This document shows positions 35,371-43,745 of a stretch of 64,000 bases of DNA, in pieces; within the stretch, counting starts at the first letter, position 1; each line of letters opens with the position of its first letter. Made by a program: the position numbers and the translations under genes. The notes beneath the pieces are model-generated. The model ran no database searches, was not told where the DNA came from, and saw only the letters and a list, made by a program, of their open reading frames with translations. Source of the stretch: Nonlabens marinus S1-08 (lineage in GTDB: Bacteria > Bacteroidota > Bacteroidia > Flavobacteriales > Flavobacteriaceae); contig NZ_AP014548.1 in NCBI RefSeq assembly GCF_000831385.1, positions 2,285,779 through 2,349,778 on the forward strand. The letters are read 5' to 3'.

Positions 35371-35397
35371 AATCAACAATCAACAATCAACAATCGT
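35371..35397. repeat. Short heptamer array AATCAAC x3
   Basis: Three exact AATCAAC units plus a decayed fourth, downstream of lysA. Confidence 0.75.
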
Positions 35398-35417
35398 CAA
35401 TCTCAAATCGCCAATCC

Positions 35418-36650
35418 CTAAGCTTCCACAGCTTCAGCACCAATCTCCAATTCTACATCTACTTGATTACGCAAGATATCATCCATGGTTTCACGTTCAC
35501 GTATCAAGTGTGACTTGCCATTATGCCAAAGCACTTCTGCAGGACGATAACGCGAATTGTAGTTGCTCGCCATGGAGTAGCAATAGGCACCAGCGTTGGA
35601 AAAGGCAAGAATATCGCCTTCGGCGATTTCGCTTATTTGTCGGTTTTGTGCAAAAGTGTCCGTTTCACAGATGTAACCTACGACGCTGTAAAAGCGGTTT
35701 TTGCCATCTGGATTGGAAATATTCTTGATACCGTGGTAAGACCCATAAAGCATTGGTCTGATCAAGTGATTAAAACCAGAATCCACACCAGCGAAAACCG
35801 TGCTGGTCGTTTGCTTGATCACATTGACTTTAGCCAAAAAGTGTCCAGCCTGAGAAACCAAAAACTTACCTGGCTCAAAAGCCAGCGCAATGTCTTTACC
35901 GTAACTCTTGCAAAACTCATTAAAACGATCGCTCAGTTGATCGCCCAGTTCTTCAATATCTGTTGATACATCACCTTCTTTGTAAGGTACTTTAAATCCA
36001 GAGCCAAAATCGATGAACTCTAGATCTTTAAATTTCGCCGCGGTTTCAAAAAGGATTTCGGTCGCATACAAGAATACGCCTATGTCCAGAATGTCACTAC
36101 CGGTATGCATGTGCACACCATTCACGGTCATTCCCGTATTTTCTACGATACGCAACAAATGCGGAATCTGATGTATGGAAATACCAAATTTGGAGTCAAT
36201 GTGACCAACGCTAATGTTAGCATTACCACCAGCCATCACATGCGGATTGATACGCACACAAACAGGAACCGTAGGATGCTTAGCACCAAATTGCTCCAGT
36301 ATCGACAGGTTGTCAATATTGATCTGCACGCCCATACCGGCCACCTTCTCAATTTCCTCAAGGGAAACGCCATTCGGCGTGTAGATGATTTTGGATGGAT
36401 CCACGCCAGCAGCTAGGCCCAACTGTACTTCCTGTGAACTCACGGTATCGAGTCCGGCGCCTAACTGTTTAAAAAGCTTCAAGATCGAGATGTTTGACAA
36501 TGCCTTTACGGCGTAATGGATTCTAAGGTTTTTCGCTTTCGCGAAAGCGGACGTCAAACGTTCATACTGCGAGACAATAGCCTCTGCATCATAGACATAG
36601 ACAGGACTACCGTGTTCCTGGGCTACGCTCAAAAGATCTTGTGCATTCAT
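35418..36650 (-). CDS. lysA: Diaminopimelate decarboxylase
   Basis: Removes CO2 from meso-diaminopimelate, the last step of lysine synthesis. 410 residues, normal for LysA. The PLP Lys is in IHYAVKALSN (about 44-53). GVHMHTGSDI (about 180-189) binds cofactor and FEPGKFLV the substrate. The catalytic Cys from the partner subunit is in GYICETDTFA, and the end segment NAGAYCYSMASNYNSR is typical. A -7 box lies 26 bp upstream. A palindrome copy is read as SAFAKAK (about 35-41), inside the N-terminal helix just before the PLP Lys strand. The gene stands alone. Confidence 0.95.
   Translation of the reverse strand: MNAQDLLSVAQEHGSPVYVYDAEAIVSQYERLTSAFAKAKNLRIHYAVKALSNISILKLFKQLGAGLDTVSSQEVQLGLAAGVDPSKIIYTPNGVSLEEIEKVAGMGVQINIDNLSILEQFGAKHPTVPVCVRINPHVMAGGNANISVGHIDSKFGISIHQIPHLLRIVENTGMTVNGVHMHTGSDILDIGVFLYATEILFETAAKFKDLEFIDFGSGFKVPYKEGDVSTDIEELGDQLSDRFNEFCKSYGKDIALAFEPGKFLVSQAGHFLAKVNVIKQTTSTVFAGVDSGFNHLIRPMLYGSYHGIKNISNPDGKNRFYSVVGYICETDTFAQNRQISEIAEGDILAFSNAGAYCYSMASNYNSRYRPAEVLWHNGKSHLIRERETMDDILRNQVDVELEIGAEAVEA
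36534..36549. repeat. Dispersed palindrome inside lysA (16 bp)
   Basis: Perfect CGCTTTCGCGAAAGCG, read as S-A-F-A-K-A on the minus strand. Confidence 0.95.
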
Positions 36651-36675
36651 TTTATTATGCGTTAAGTTAAGCGTA

Positions 36676-36683
36676 CAAAAATA
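36676..36683 (-). promoter_or_regulatory. -7 box of lysA
   Basis: TATTTTTG on the minus strand, 25 nt before the lysA ATG, exact match to TAnnTTTG. Confidence 0.55.
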
Positions 36684-37304
36684 ATAGGAGAGAGGCGGAT
36701 AACAGCGATAATCCCAAAAAGTTTGTAGTACTTGATTTACATTTTAATTTTAGCTTTTCATTTCGTTTTTATTAGGACGTTCCCTTCGCTACCGCTCAGG
36801 TTGGGCTTTGCGTTGCAAGTCCTCGATCGTGCCTCGCTGTGGGCTTTCCACTTCAATCCCTAACGCAAACAGGATTAACGATATGAGATTGGAGATTTTT
36901 GATTTCCGATTGAGAAAATGCTTGGTCCAGCGTAGTAGAGACCTTTTTTGGAAGTCAAAATCTTATGATTTCTGTTTTGAGTGTCAGCACTGTATTGAGT
37001 TTATCGAGTTGTCGAGAAAAGGAATTTGCAGTAAACTTGCCTTGGAACAAGAACCATATCTTCTCTGTCGCTCGATACTGGTTTACTGGATGGTTGTCAG
37101 ATGCAGGTTAAACTTCATTGAATAAAATAGAAATGTTCATGAAATTTTTCCCCTTTGGGGAAATGTCCGCCAGGGGGTGGACAATGGGGCCTGCGCAGGA
37201 GTAAATACCCACAAACTCAAGGTCTCAGAATCCTCATAACTCTGAACTCGTAAGTCATAACTTTTTATTAGTACCAATAATTTCCATTAACCCGCCTGCT
37301 TTCC
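36684..37304. other. Non-coding interval with GC-rich relic
   Basis: A 620-bp gap between lysA and sucC promoters. Around 36776-36880 it contains a GC-rich block (CGCTACCGCTCAGGTTGGGC and TGTGGGCTTTCCACTTCAAT) unlike the AT-rich surroundings. From memory it resembles extragenic elements repeated in flavobacterial genomes. A second unusual block, 37145-37200, is G-rich (CCCCTTTGGGGAAATG). No coding frame with family similarity was found. Confidence 0.5.
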
Positions 37305-37312
37305 TATTTTTG
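37305..37312 (+). promoter_or_regulatory. -7 box of sucC
   Basis: TATTTTTG, exact TAnnTTTG, 31 nt before the sucC ATG. Confidence 0.55.
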
Positions 37313-37343
37313 CTAGACGAATCGAAAGAATTAAAAAACACAT

Positions 37344-38537
37344 ATGAACCTTCACGAATATCAAGGAAAAGAAATTTTAGCCAGTTATGGTGTTACCATT
37401 CAACGTGGTAAAATCGCAACTACTCCAGAAGAAGCCGTTAAAGCTGCCAAGGAATTGACCGAGGAAACTGGAACTGGATGGCACGTCATCAAAGCACAGG
37501 TACACGCAGGTGGCCGTGGTAAAGGTGGCGGAGTAAAACTTGCCAAAAGTCTTGACGATGTGAAGAAGATCTCTGGTGAGATTATAGGAATGGACCTAGT
37601 AACGCCACAAACTTCTGCAGAAGGTAAGCGTGTACACCAAGTATTGATTGCAGAGGATGTTTACGAACCAGGCGAGGTTGAAGTAGAAGAATTCTACATG
37701 TCCGTATTATTAGACCGTGCACAAGGGAAAAACATGATTATGTATTCTACCGAAGGTGGAATGGATATCGAGACGGTTGCAGAGGAAACTCCGCATTTGA
37801 TCTTCACTGAAGTTATTGATCCAGCACACGGATTGCAAGGATTCCAAGCGAGACGTATCGCATTTAACCTAGGTTTGAGCGGTAAGGCATTTAAAGAAAT
37901 GACCAAATTCGTTTCCAAATTATACAATGCGTACGTAGGATCAGACAGCGCACTATTTGAGATCAATCCAGTATTGAAAGCAAGTGATGAGCGTATCATT
38001 GCTGTGGATTGTAAGATTACTTTGGACGAGAATGCATTGTTCCGTCACAAGGATCTTGAGGCGATGCGCGATATAAGAGAAGAAAACCCAACAGAGGTTG
38101 AAGCTCGTGCGGTAGGATTGAACTATGTAGATCTTGATGGTAATGTAGGATGTATGGTAAACGGTGCAGGACTTGCGATGGCAACGATGGACTTGATCAA
38201 GCAATCTGGTGGTGAACCAGCTAACTTCCTTGACGTGGGTGGTACAGCAGATGCCAAGAGAGTAGAAGAAGCATTCAAAATTATCTTGAAGGATAAAGGA
38301 GTGAAAGCTATTCTTGTAAATATCTTTGGTGGTATCGTACGTTGTGACCGTGTGGCACAAGGAATTATCGATGCTAAGAAAAGCATGGGTGACGCGATGA
38401 ATGTACCATTGATTGTACGTCTCCAAGGAACTAATGCAGAGATCGCAAAAGAATTGATTGACAACTCTGGAATGGATGTACAAAGTGCTATTGAATTTCA
38501 GGAAGCAGCAGACAAAGTACAAGCGGTGCTTGCTTAG
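37344..38537 (+). CDS. sucC: Succinyl-CoA synthetase, beta subunit (ADP/GDP-forming)
   Basis: With SucD it makes ATP or GTP from succinyl-CoA in the TCA cycle. 397 residues, standard. MNLHEYQGKEILASYGV opens the ATP-grasp domain (1-240). HAGGRGKGGGVKLAKS (about 51-66) binds nucleotide, and the acidic metal site is in ALFEINPVLKA. The C-terminal ligase domain carries MVNGAGLAMATMD and FLDVGGTADAKRV, and NIFGGIVRCDRVA near 330. sucD is 14 kb away at 52861 rather than adjacent, which is common in Bacteroidota. It has its own -7 box and a strong terminator, so it is monocistronic. Confidence 0.97.
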   Translation: MNLHEYQGKEILASYGVTIQRGKIATTPEEAVKAAKELTEETGTGWHVIKAQVHAGGRGKGGGVKLAKSLDDVKKISGEIIGMDLVTPQTSAEGKRVHQVLIAEDVYEPGEVEVEEFYMSVLLDRAQGKNMIMYSTEGGMDIETVAEETPHLIFTEVIDPAHGLQGFQARRIAFNLGLSGKAFKEMTKFVSKLYNAYVGSDSALFEINPVLKASDERIIAVDCKITLDENALFRHKDLEAMRDIREENPTEVEARAVGLNYVDLDGNVGCMVNGAGLAMATMDLIKQSGGEPANFLDVGGTADAKRVEEAFKIILKDKGVKAILVNIFGGIVRCDRVAQGIIDAKKSMGDAMNVPLIVRLQGTNAEIAKELIDNSGMDVQSAIEFQEAADKVQAVLA

Positions 38538-38567
38538 TCTTCAATACTATTTTTAATTAAACTATTG

Positions 38568-38595
38568 AAAGCCACGCAACTTGCGTGGCTTTTTT
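38568..38595 (+). terminator. Rho-independent terminator of sucC
   Basis: AAAGCCACGCAA / TTGCGTGGCTTT hairpin with T run, 31 bp after the sucC stop. It covers the first codons of a longer frame of the next gene and argues for the later start of that gene. Confidence 0.9.
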
Positions 38596-38624
38596 GCATC
38601 TTAGCTTCATATCAACATAATACT

Positions 38625-39191
38625 ATGGTTTCCTCAAGATTGGTTTTTCTCGCTATTCCGCTGTTGATCCTATTGAACTCTTGCGATTCAGATAGTGATA
38701 TTACTGAAGGGAATGAAGTGCTGGAGGTTTTGCATTATAAAAATGTAGCCTATGGATTCGAACCAATCTTGACCACCCAAATTAAAGTCAATCAAACTTC
38801 TACAGGCGTAGAAAATTTCTACGGCTACATAGATGGATTCAATTATGAATATGGTTACAATTACCTACTATCTGTAAATGTATTTGAGGTTCAAAACCCA
38901 TCGGCGGATGGCTCTTCACTTAGATATGAATTAGCTAGGGTGATTTCAAAAACTAAGGTTCCCCCAAATACCACATTCAAAATAGATCTTAAAAAACAAT
39001 TTGACAATGGTGCGGATTTATATGTTTCAGGTTCATCTGCAACGAGTTTTCAAATTTTAAATCAGCTGGATATCGATTGCTCTGATAGTTGCACAGAGTT
39101 GGAAGCGGCACTAAATGAACCTAATGATGTCGTTGGAATTTTCCAACACAATTTTGACGGTACTATTAAGCTGGTTGGATTAGAACGATAG
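38625..39191 (+). CDS. DUF4377-like lipoprotein
   Basis: 188 residues from ATG 38625; an in-frame ATG at 38565 lies under the sucC terminator and is rejected. The signal MVSSRLVFLAIPLLILLNSC ends in a lipobox with Cys at about 20, then DSDSD. The mature domain includes YGYIDGFNYEYGYNYLLSVN and SADGSSLRYELARVISKT (about 72-120). This is the G-F-x-Y-x-x-G-Y-x-Y-x-L pattern of DUF4377, a beta-barrel domain of unknown function often found with META-type proteins. A short second part, NQLDIDCSDSCTELE, has a Cys pair. It is a separate unit closed by its own terminator. Confidence 0.75.
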   Translation: MVSSRLVFLAIPLLILLNSCDSDSDITEGNEVLEVLHYKNVAYGFEPILTTQIKVNQTSTGVENFYGYIDGFNYEYGYNYLLSVNVFEVQNPSADGSSLRYELARVISKTKVPPNTTFKIDLKKQFDNGADLYVSGSSATSFQILNQLDIDCSDSCTELEAALNEPNDVVGIFQHNFDGTIKLVGLER

Positions 39192-39210
39192 AAGAAAAAA
39201 ACGCGGAACA

Positions 39211-39245
39211 AAAAAAAACCGTCCCAAATTCGGGACGGTTTTTTT
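39211..39245 (+). terminator. Rho-independent terminator of the DUF4377-like gene
   Basis: AACCGTCCC / GGGACGGTT stem flanked by A and T runs, 20 bp after the stop. Confidence 0.9.
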
Positions 39246-39350
39246 ATGAACTTCTGTAAAAATAAATTCTAAACAAGGGAACTGTTCTCGACACTTCGAC
39301 CAGCTCAGTGAGACGCTGCCGCTGGAACTGATCTTTGTTTTTACTTCGTA

Positions 39351-39677
39351 TTAATCCTCATCCTCATCAGATTCCTCATCTGCAATCTCAGCAGCTTCTG
39401 CATTTGGATCCATTTCTGGTAGTGCGTCTGGGTCTGCCATGTCAGCATCGTCATAGTCATCCACGTCAAATGCTTCCATTTGCATCTCTAATTTCTGGGA
39501 GATTTTCACAAGGTATTTCACGTCTTCCGTTTTTACCTCGACCGCATGAATCGTTTCATTCTTGTGATTTTTGAAGGTAATCACGTCGTCATCTCCATAG
39601 CCATCAGGATAACGAGCGACCAATAGCTGTAACACATCAGGCGTTAGCTTCTTATAATCAACGATTACATTTCTCAT
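39351..39677 (-). CDS. Conserved small acidic protein
   Basis: 108 residues, no signal or membrane segment. The N-terminal half MRNVIVDYKKLTPDVLQLLV and ARYPDGYGDDDVITFKN is compact and well ordered, and VEVKTEDVKYLVKIS follows. The last 40 residues are almost only D, E and A. Similar proteins are common in Flavobacteriaceae next to aroB, from memory, and are sometimes mislabelled DNA primase. The acidic tail suggests binding to a basic partner such as a DNA-binding protein, but the function is unknown. It starts 72 bp after the aroB stop on the same strand. Confidence 0.75.
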   Translation of the reverse strand: MRNVIVDYKKLTPDVLQLLVARYPDGYGDDDVITFKNHKNETIHAVEVKTEDVKYLVKISQKLEMQMEAFDVDDYDDADMADPDALPEMDPNAEAAEIADEESDEDED

Positions 39678-39748
39678 AAATAGGATTTCAATTTTGGGGT
39701 AAAATATAAAAATAAGTAAACACCAACAATTATTTCAAAAGAGTTTCT

Positions 39749-40822
39749 CTAGCTTAAGTATAATTTAAAACCATTCCGAATTTCTTGTACATCAACTACA
39801 CAATCCGTTTGGTAGGAACCTATGGCATTTAATAGAACAAAACGTACCTCACCGTTGACATTCTTTTTATCGTGAGCCATAAACCCAATGATCTGCTCTA
39901 CATCTGACGCACTGAATTTAAGACCTAATTCTAAGGCCTCATAAAACTCTTCAATCTGTTTTAAATCCTTTTTACTTAGGCCTGTATTGAGTTGGCTCAA
40001 ATAGCTTTCAATAATGATCCCTGCGGCAACAGCTTCTCCATGAAGTAACTCCTCTTGCTGTTTAGGATTTGACATGCAGTACGATTCAATAGCATGACCC
40101 ACGGTATGTCCATAATTTAAGGATTTCCGGGCATCTTTTTCAAATGGATCGCTCAAGACCACGTCATTTTTAATGATGATGGATTGATAAATTAAGGATT
40201 CAAAAGTGTCGCTAGAAAAATCAAAGTCCAACTCTAACATATTTTCCCAGTAAGCACGATCGGCAATCAAGCCGTGTTTGAACATCTCAATACTGCCGTT
40301 GCGCAATTGCTGCTCTGGTAAGGTGGAAAGGAATTTTGGATCCACAAGAGTCATTACAGGTGGCTGTATGACACCTACCTGATTTTTTAAGGGCCCTAAA
40401 TCCACACCATTTTTTCCACCTATAGAGGCGTCCACCATCGCTAGCAAACTAGTTGGAACATGAATAAAATCAATACCACGTTTGATAGTGGCAGCTACAA
40501 AACCGCCTAAATCTGTGACTACACCACCACCCAAGCTTATAAAAAGACTGTTACGATCACAATTGAGCTCAATCAACGCGTTCCAAACACCGCTGCAAGT
40601 ATCAATGTTTTTAAATTCCTCACCAGCATCTATTTCAATCACTTCTATTGGAGCCACCGTTTCCAGCTTTGCTGCAAATGGGGCATAACAATGTTCCATG
40701 GTATTTTCATCAACAAGGACAAAAACAGTACTCGGTTTTTTAACTGCAATAAACTCATTCAGAGCACGGTAACATTCGTCGCCAAAATGAATGGCATAAT
40801 TTTCATTGATAATTGAAGTCAT
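39749..40822 (-). CDS. aroB: 3-dehydroquinate synthase
   Basis: Converts DAHP to 3-dehydroquinate, the second step of the shikimate pathway, using NAD and a metal. 357 residues, normal. NAD site LGGGVVTDLGGFVAATIKRG (about 96-115), then PTSLLAMVDASIGGKNGVD (about 120-138), and metal ligand His in SLNYGHTVGHAIES and GEAVAAG. The start ATG 40822 is divergent from proline dehydrogenase across 140 bp that contain one palindrome copy. The acidic-protein gene follows. Confidence 0.96.
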   Translation of the reverse strand: MTSIINENYAIHFGDECYRALNEFIAVKKPSTVFVLVDENTMEHCYAPFAAKLETVAPIEVIEIDAGEEFKNIDTCSGVWNALIELNCDRNSLFISLGGGVVTDLGGFVAATIKRGIDFIHVPTSLLAMVDASIGGKNGVDLGPLKNQVGVIQPPVMTLVDPKFLSTLPEQQLRNGSIEMFKHGLIADRAYWENMLELDFDFSSDTFESLIYQSIIIKNDVVLSDPFEKDARKSLNYGHTVGHAIESYCMSNPKQQEELLHGEAVAAGIIIESYLSQLNTGLSKKDLKQIEEFYEALELGLKFSASDVEQIIGFMAHDKKNVNGEVRFVLLNAIGSYQTDCVVDVQEIRNGFKLYLS

Positions 40823-40852
40823 TGCTAGAAATACTTGATGTTTGATGGAAAT

Positions 40853-40872
40853 TTCGCTTTCGCGAAAGCGAA
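40853..40872. repeat. Dispersed palindrome between aroB and proline dehydrogenase (20 bp)
   Basis: Perfect 20-bp palindrome, 31 bp upstream of the aroB ATG and 80 bp upstream of the proline dehydrogenase -7 box. Confidence 0.95.
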
Positions 40873-40950
40873 CTCTCCATTCTCATTACCACTATCGATA
40901 ATCGCTGTCAAAAGTACCAACTCTATGCTAAAAGACAACTCTTTCCAATT

Positions 40951-40958
40951 TATATTTG
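40951..40958 (+). promoter_or_regulatory. -7 box of proline dehydrogenase, leaderless geometry
   Basis: TATATTTG, exact TAnnTTTG, ends 4 nt before the ATG at 40963. With the usual spacing the transcript starts at or next to the ATG. Confidence 0.5.
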
Positions 40959-40962
40959 CTAG

Positions 40963-42132
40963 ATGAATCATGATATTTTTGAGAATACCGCAACGGCTTT
41001 TGCTTTGAAAACGGACGCTGAGCTGAAGAAATCCCGCTTTATATTTTCTATGATGGGCCGCCAGTGGCTGGTCGATTTAGGGTCTAAAGCTACCATGATG
41101 GGTTTAAAAATGGGACTGCCCATTAAAGGATTGGTGCGACATACCATATTTGATCAATTCTGTGGCGGTACGACTGAAGATGAATGCATGCCACTGGTAG
41201 AAAAGATGTACAGCAAGGGCGTAAGTTCTATTCTAGATTATTCCGTAGAAGGAAAGTCTAATGAAGCCGATTTTGATAATGTGGTAGGAAAGAAGTTGAC
41301 CTTAATACATGCTGCTTCAGAAAATGAAGCTCTACCTTTTGAGGTGGTAAAGCCTACCGGTATCGGTCGTTTTTACATATGGCAAAAACTTACGGAGGGA
41401 AAAGAACTCACAGCACCAGAGCAACTGGAATGGGAGCGTATCGTGAATCGTGTAGATCTCTTATGTAAAACTGCGGTAGATAGTGATGTTGCCCTCTTAT
41501 TTGACGGTGAGGAAACCTGGATGCAAGATGCTGCAGATCGACTGATACGTGACATGATGTTGAAATACAATCAGGGAAAAGCTTACATCTATAATACTGT
41601 TCAATGCTACCGGCACGATCGCATGGATTACATTAAAGAATTGTATAATGATGCGGTCGCAAACAACTTTATCGTTGGAGCTAAAATTGTACGAGGGGCT
41701 TACATGGAGAAAGAGCGTAATCGCGCTGCTCAAATGAATTATCCATCGCCTATTTGTGCTTCAAAAGATGCTACTGATGCAATGTTTAATGGAGTGATGA
41801 ACTTTATACTGGATCGACTGGATGTGATTAAACTGTGTGTGGGAACTCATAATGAGCAGAGCACGCTGGAAGCCATGCAGATTCTAGAGAATAAAGGTGT
41901 ACCTGCAGGAACGGAGGATGTGTGGTTTGGTCAGCTTTATGGAATGAGCGATAATTTGACATTTAATCTCGCTAAAGAAAATTATAATGTTTTCAAGATC
42001 GTCCCATTTGGTCCGATCAAAGATGTGATGCCTTATTTAATACGTCGTGCACAAGAGAATACCTCAGTTGCAGGACAAGTGGGTAGGGAATTGACCTTGG
42101 TCAATGAAGAACTGGAGCGTCGCGACGTTTAA
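40963..42132 (+). CDS. Proline dehydrogenase
   Basis: Oxidises L-proline to pyrroline-5-carboxylate with FAD and passes electrons to the quinone pool. 389 residues, the monofunctional Bacteroidota form. Barrel strands carry VSSILDYSVEGK (about 86-97), KIVRGAYMEKERNRA (about 243-257) and CVGTHNEQST (about 286-295). The C-terminal substrate motif is YLIRRAQENTSV (about 364-375), with the paired Arg that bind the proline carboxylate. The stop abuts the convergent hypothetical gene (42133). The partner P5C dehydrogenase is not in the window. A -7 box immediately before the ATG implies a leaderless message. Confidence 0.93.
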   Translation: MNHDIFENTATAFALKTDAELKKSRFIFSMMGRQWLVDLGSKATMMGLKMGLPIKGLVRHTIFDQFCGGTTEDECMPLVEKMYSKGVSSILDYSVEGKSNEADFDNVVGKKLTLIHAASENEALPFEVVKPTGIGRFYIWQKLTEGKELTAPEQLEWERIVNRVDLLCKTAVDSDVALLFDGEETWMQDAADRLIRDMMLKYNQGKAYIYNTVQCYRHDRMDYIKELYNDAVANNFIVGAKIVRGAYMEKERNRAAQMNYPSPICASKDATDAMFNGVMNFILDRLDVIKLCVGTHNEQSTLEAMQILENKGVPAGTEDVWFGQLYGMSDNLTFNLAKENYNVFKIVPFGPIKDVMPYLIRRAQENTSVAGQVGRELTLVNEELERRDV

Positions 42133-42504
42133 TTATTCTATAACCATTTTTTCTACTCGAGCATAGCGCTCACAGTTCGTCACTATTAAAGCAGTCTTGG
42201 CCAATTCCTGTCTACCATTAATATAATAACGGTTGCAAGGAACGGTGTCTGTATTTGATTTAGCGAAATCAACATCGCCGTATTTTAGAATCATTTGAAT
42301 ACTCAACGTATCTAATTCTCTATTTTTGAGATTTTCACGCACTTCAGGAGAAAGCCGGATTGACTTTTTACCGATGTCTGCAATCACGCGATCTTCAGGA
42401 AACCAGTTGCATTGAGCGCGTTTACCGCTTAAAAAAAAGATGAGAAACACAAGCCCAATAGCGAAACCGCCCATATAAAAGCCCAAGCGTTTGATAAAAT
42501 CCAT
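42133..42504 (-). CDS. Conserved membrane-anchored hypothetical protein
   Basis: 123 residues with one N-terminal membrane anchor (LGFYMGGFAIGLVFLIFFLSG, about 7-27). A short extracytoplasmic domain includes CNWFPEDRVIADIG, LDTLSIQMILKYGDVDFAKS (about 65-84) and a Cys pair PCNRYYING ... TNCERYA. I recall orthologues next to alanine dehydrogenase in other flavobacteria, some labelled DUF4258; I do not rely on that. It starts 9 bp after the ald stop, so it is cotranscribed with ald. The function is unknown. Confidence 0.7.
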   Translation of the reverse strand: MDFIKRLGFYMGGFAIGLVFLIFFLSGKRAQCNWFPEDRVIADIGKKSIRLSPEVRENLKNRELDTLSIQMILKYGDVDFAKSNTDTVPCNRYYINGRQELAKTALIVTNCERYARVEKMVIE

Positions 42505-42513
42505 GGAGTCGTC

Positions 42514-43713
42514 TTAAAAGATCAACAAATTTACGTCGCTACACGGCAAGTTATACCACTCCCCAACGGATTTATTGGTAAGAATTCCATGATACATATA
42601 AATCCCATTCTTAAGACCCTTGTCCATCCGGATGGAATGCTCAATCCCACCATCATCAGCAATGTTCAAGATGTAAGGGGTGAAGATGTTGCTTAATGAT
42701 ATGGATGCTGTTTTAGAATACCTAGAAGGTAAATTGGGTACACAATAATGCGTAATACCAAATTTTACAAAAGTCGGATTCTCGTGAGTTGTCAATTCGC
42801 TAGTTTCAAAACAACCGCCCATATCAATACTTACGTCAATGATCACGGCACCAGGTTTCATGTTCTCTACCATAGTTTGAGAAACGACAACAGGAGCACG
42901 GTTTTTACCACTCAAAGCGGCGATGACTACATCGCAACGCCTTAATGCTTTAGATAAATATTTAGGTTGAAGGGTAGAGGTGTATACCGTTTGACTGACA
43001 TTGTCTTTGATCCTGCGCAAATTTGAAATAGAATTATCAAAAACTTTGACTTGAGCGCCTAGTCCTATAGCGGTGCGTGCAGCGAACTCACCAACAGTGC
43101 CAGCACCCATGATGACCACATCAACAGGCGGAACGCCTGTTATATTTCCAAACAATTGACCCGTACGATTGGTGCCACTGCTTAACAATTCTGAAGCGAT
43201 TAGAATAGCTGCTACTCCAGAGATTTCGCTCAAGGCAGTAGTAGCCACATGATTCCCGTCATCATCTTGAATGAATTCGAAGGCAAGAGCGGTTATTTTC
43301 TTAGCGGCTAACTTTTCAAAATAAGATTTATCGCGAGTCTTTAATTGTAAAGCACTGATAAGGACCGTTTGTGGTTTGATCAAGGCAATTTCCTCATCAC
43401 TGGGAGGTGCTACTTTAAGAACAGTAGGACAAGAGAACACTTTTTTAGTATCTGAAGTTAATTCTGCTCCAGAATTTAGATAGTCATTATCCGTAAAACT
43501 ACTTCCTAGACCGGCTCCTTTCTCCATCAGAATACGGTGCCCGTGAGCAGTCAAGGCTGCTACTGCATCAGGTGTCAAACAAATGCGCTTTTCTACTTGT
43601 TGGTTTTCTTTAGGGATACCAATGAATAATTCCTGCTTGTTGCGCTGAATTTCCAGTCGCTCCTCTTGAGGAATCAATTGGTCTTTAGTAAAAGGTGAGA
43701 GGATATGACTCAT
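42514..43713 (-). CDS. ald: Alanine dehydrogenase
   Basis: Interconverts L-alanine and pyruvate plus ammonia with NAD. 399 residues with the N-terminal extension usual in Bacteroidota (about 30 residues longer than the Bacillus enzyme). Substrate-domain signs are IGIPKENQQVEKRICLTPDA (about 32-51) and HRILMEKGAGLGSSF. The Rossmann loop is VVIMGAGTVGEFAARTAIGL (about 193-212), and the later segment GAVIIDVSIDMGGCFETSEL matches the family's G-x-V-x-V-D-V-A-x-D-Q-G-G. An NAD(P) transhydrogenase alpha subunit shares this fold but is paired with a beta gene, which is absent. It is cotranscribed with the small membrane gene downstream. Confidence 0.9.
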   Translation of the reverse strand: MSHILSPFTKDQLIPQEERLEIQRNKQELFIGIPKENQQVEKRICLTPDAVAALTAHGHRILMEKGAGLGSSFTDNDYLNSGAELTSDTKKVFSCPTVLKVAPPSDEEIALIKPQTVLISALQLKTRDKSYFEKLAAKKITALAFEFIQDDDGNHVATTALSEISGVAAILIASELLSSGTNRTGQLFGNITGVPPVDVVIMGAGTVGEFAARTAIGLGAQVKVFDNSISNLRRIKDNVSQTVYTSTLQPKYLSKALRRCDVVIAALSGKNRAPVVVSQTMVENMKPGAVIIDVSIDMGGCFETSELTTHENPTFVKFGITHYCVPNLPSRYSKTASISLSNIFTPYILNIADDGGIEHSIRMDKGLKNGIYMYHGILTNKSVGEWYNLPCSDVNLLIF

Positions 43714-43745
43714 AAAAGAATTTGAAGAGTCTGTAAGTTAAGAAA

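Noticed and set aside
35300..35728. Plus-strand frames across the repeats into lysA
   Set aside because: They read the repeats and the antisense strand of lysA.
37953..38522. Long frame of 189 codons antisense to sucC
   Set aside because: It lies wholly opposite a highly conserved enzyme gene, has no family resemblance and unnatural composition; shadow of sucC.
38565..38624. Upstream start of the DUF4377-like gene
   Set aside because: The region forms the sucC terminator and the later ATG opens a proper lipoprotein signal.
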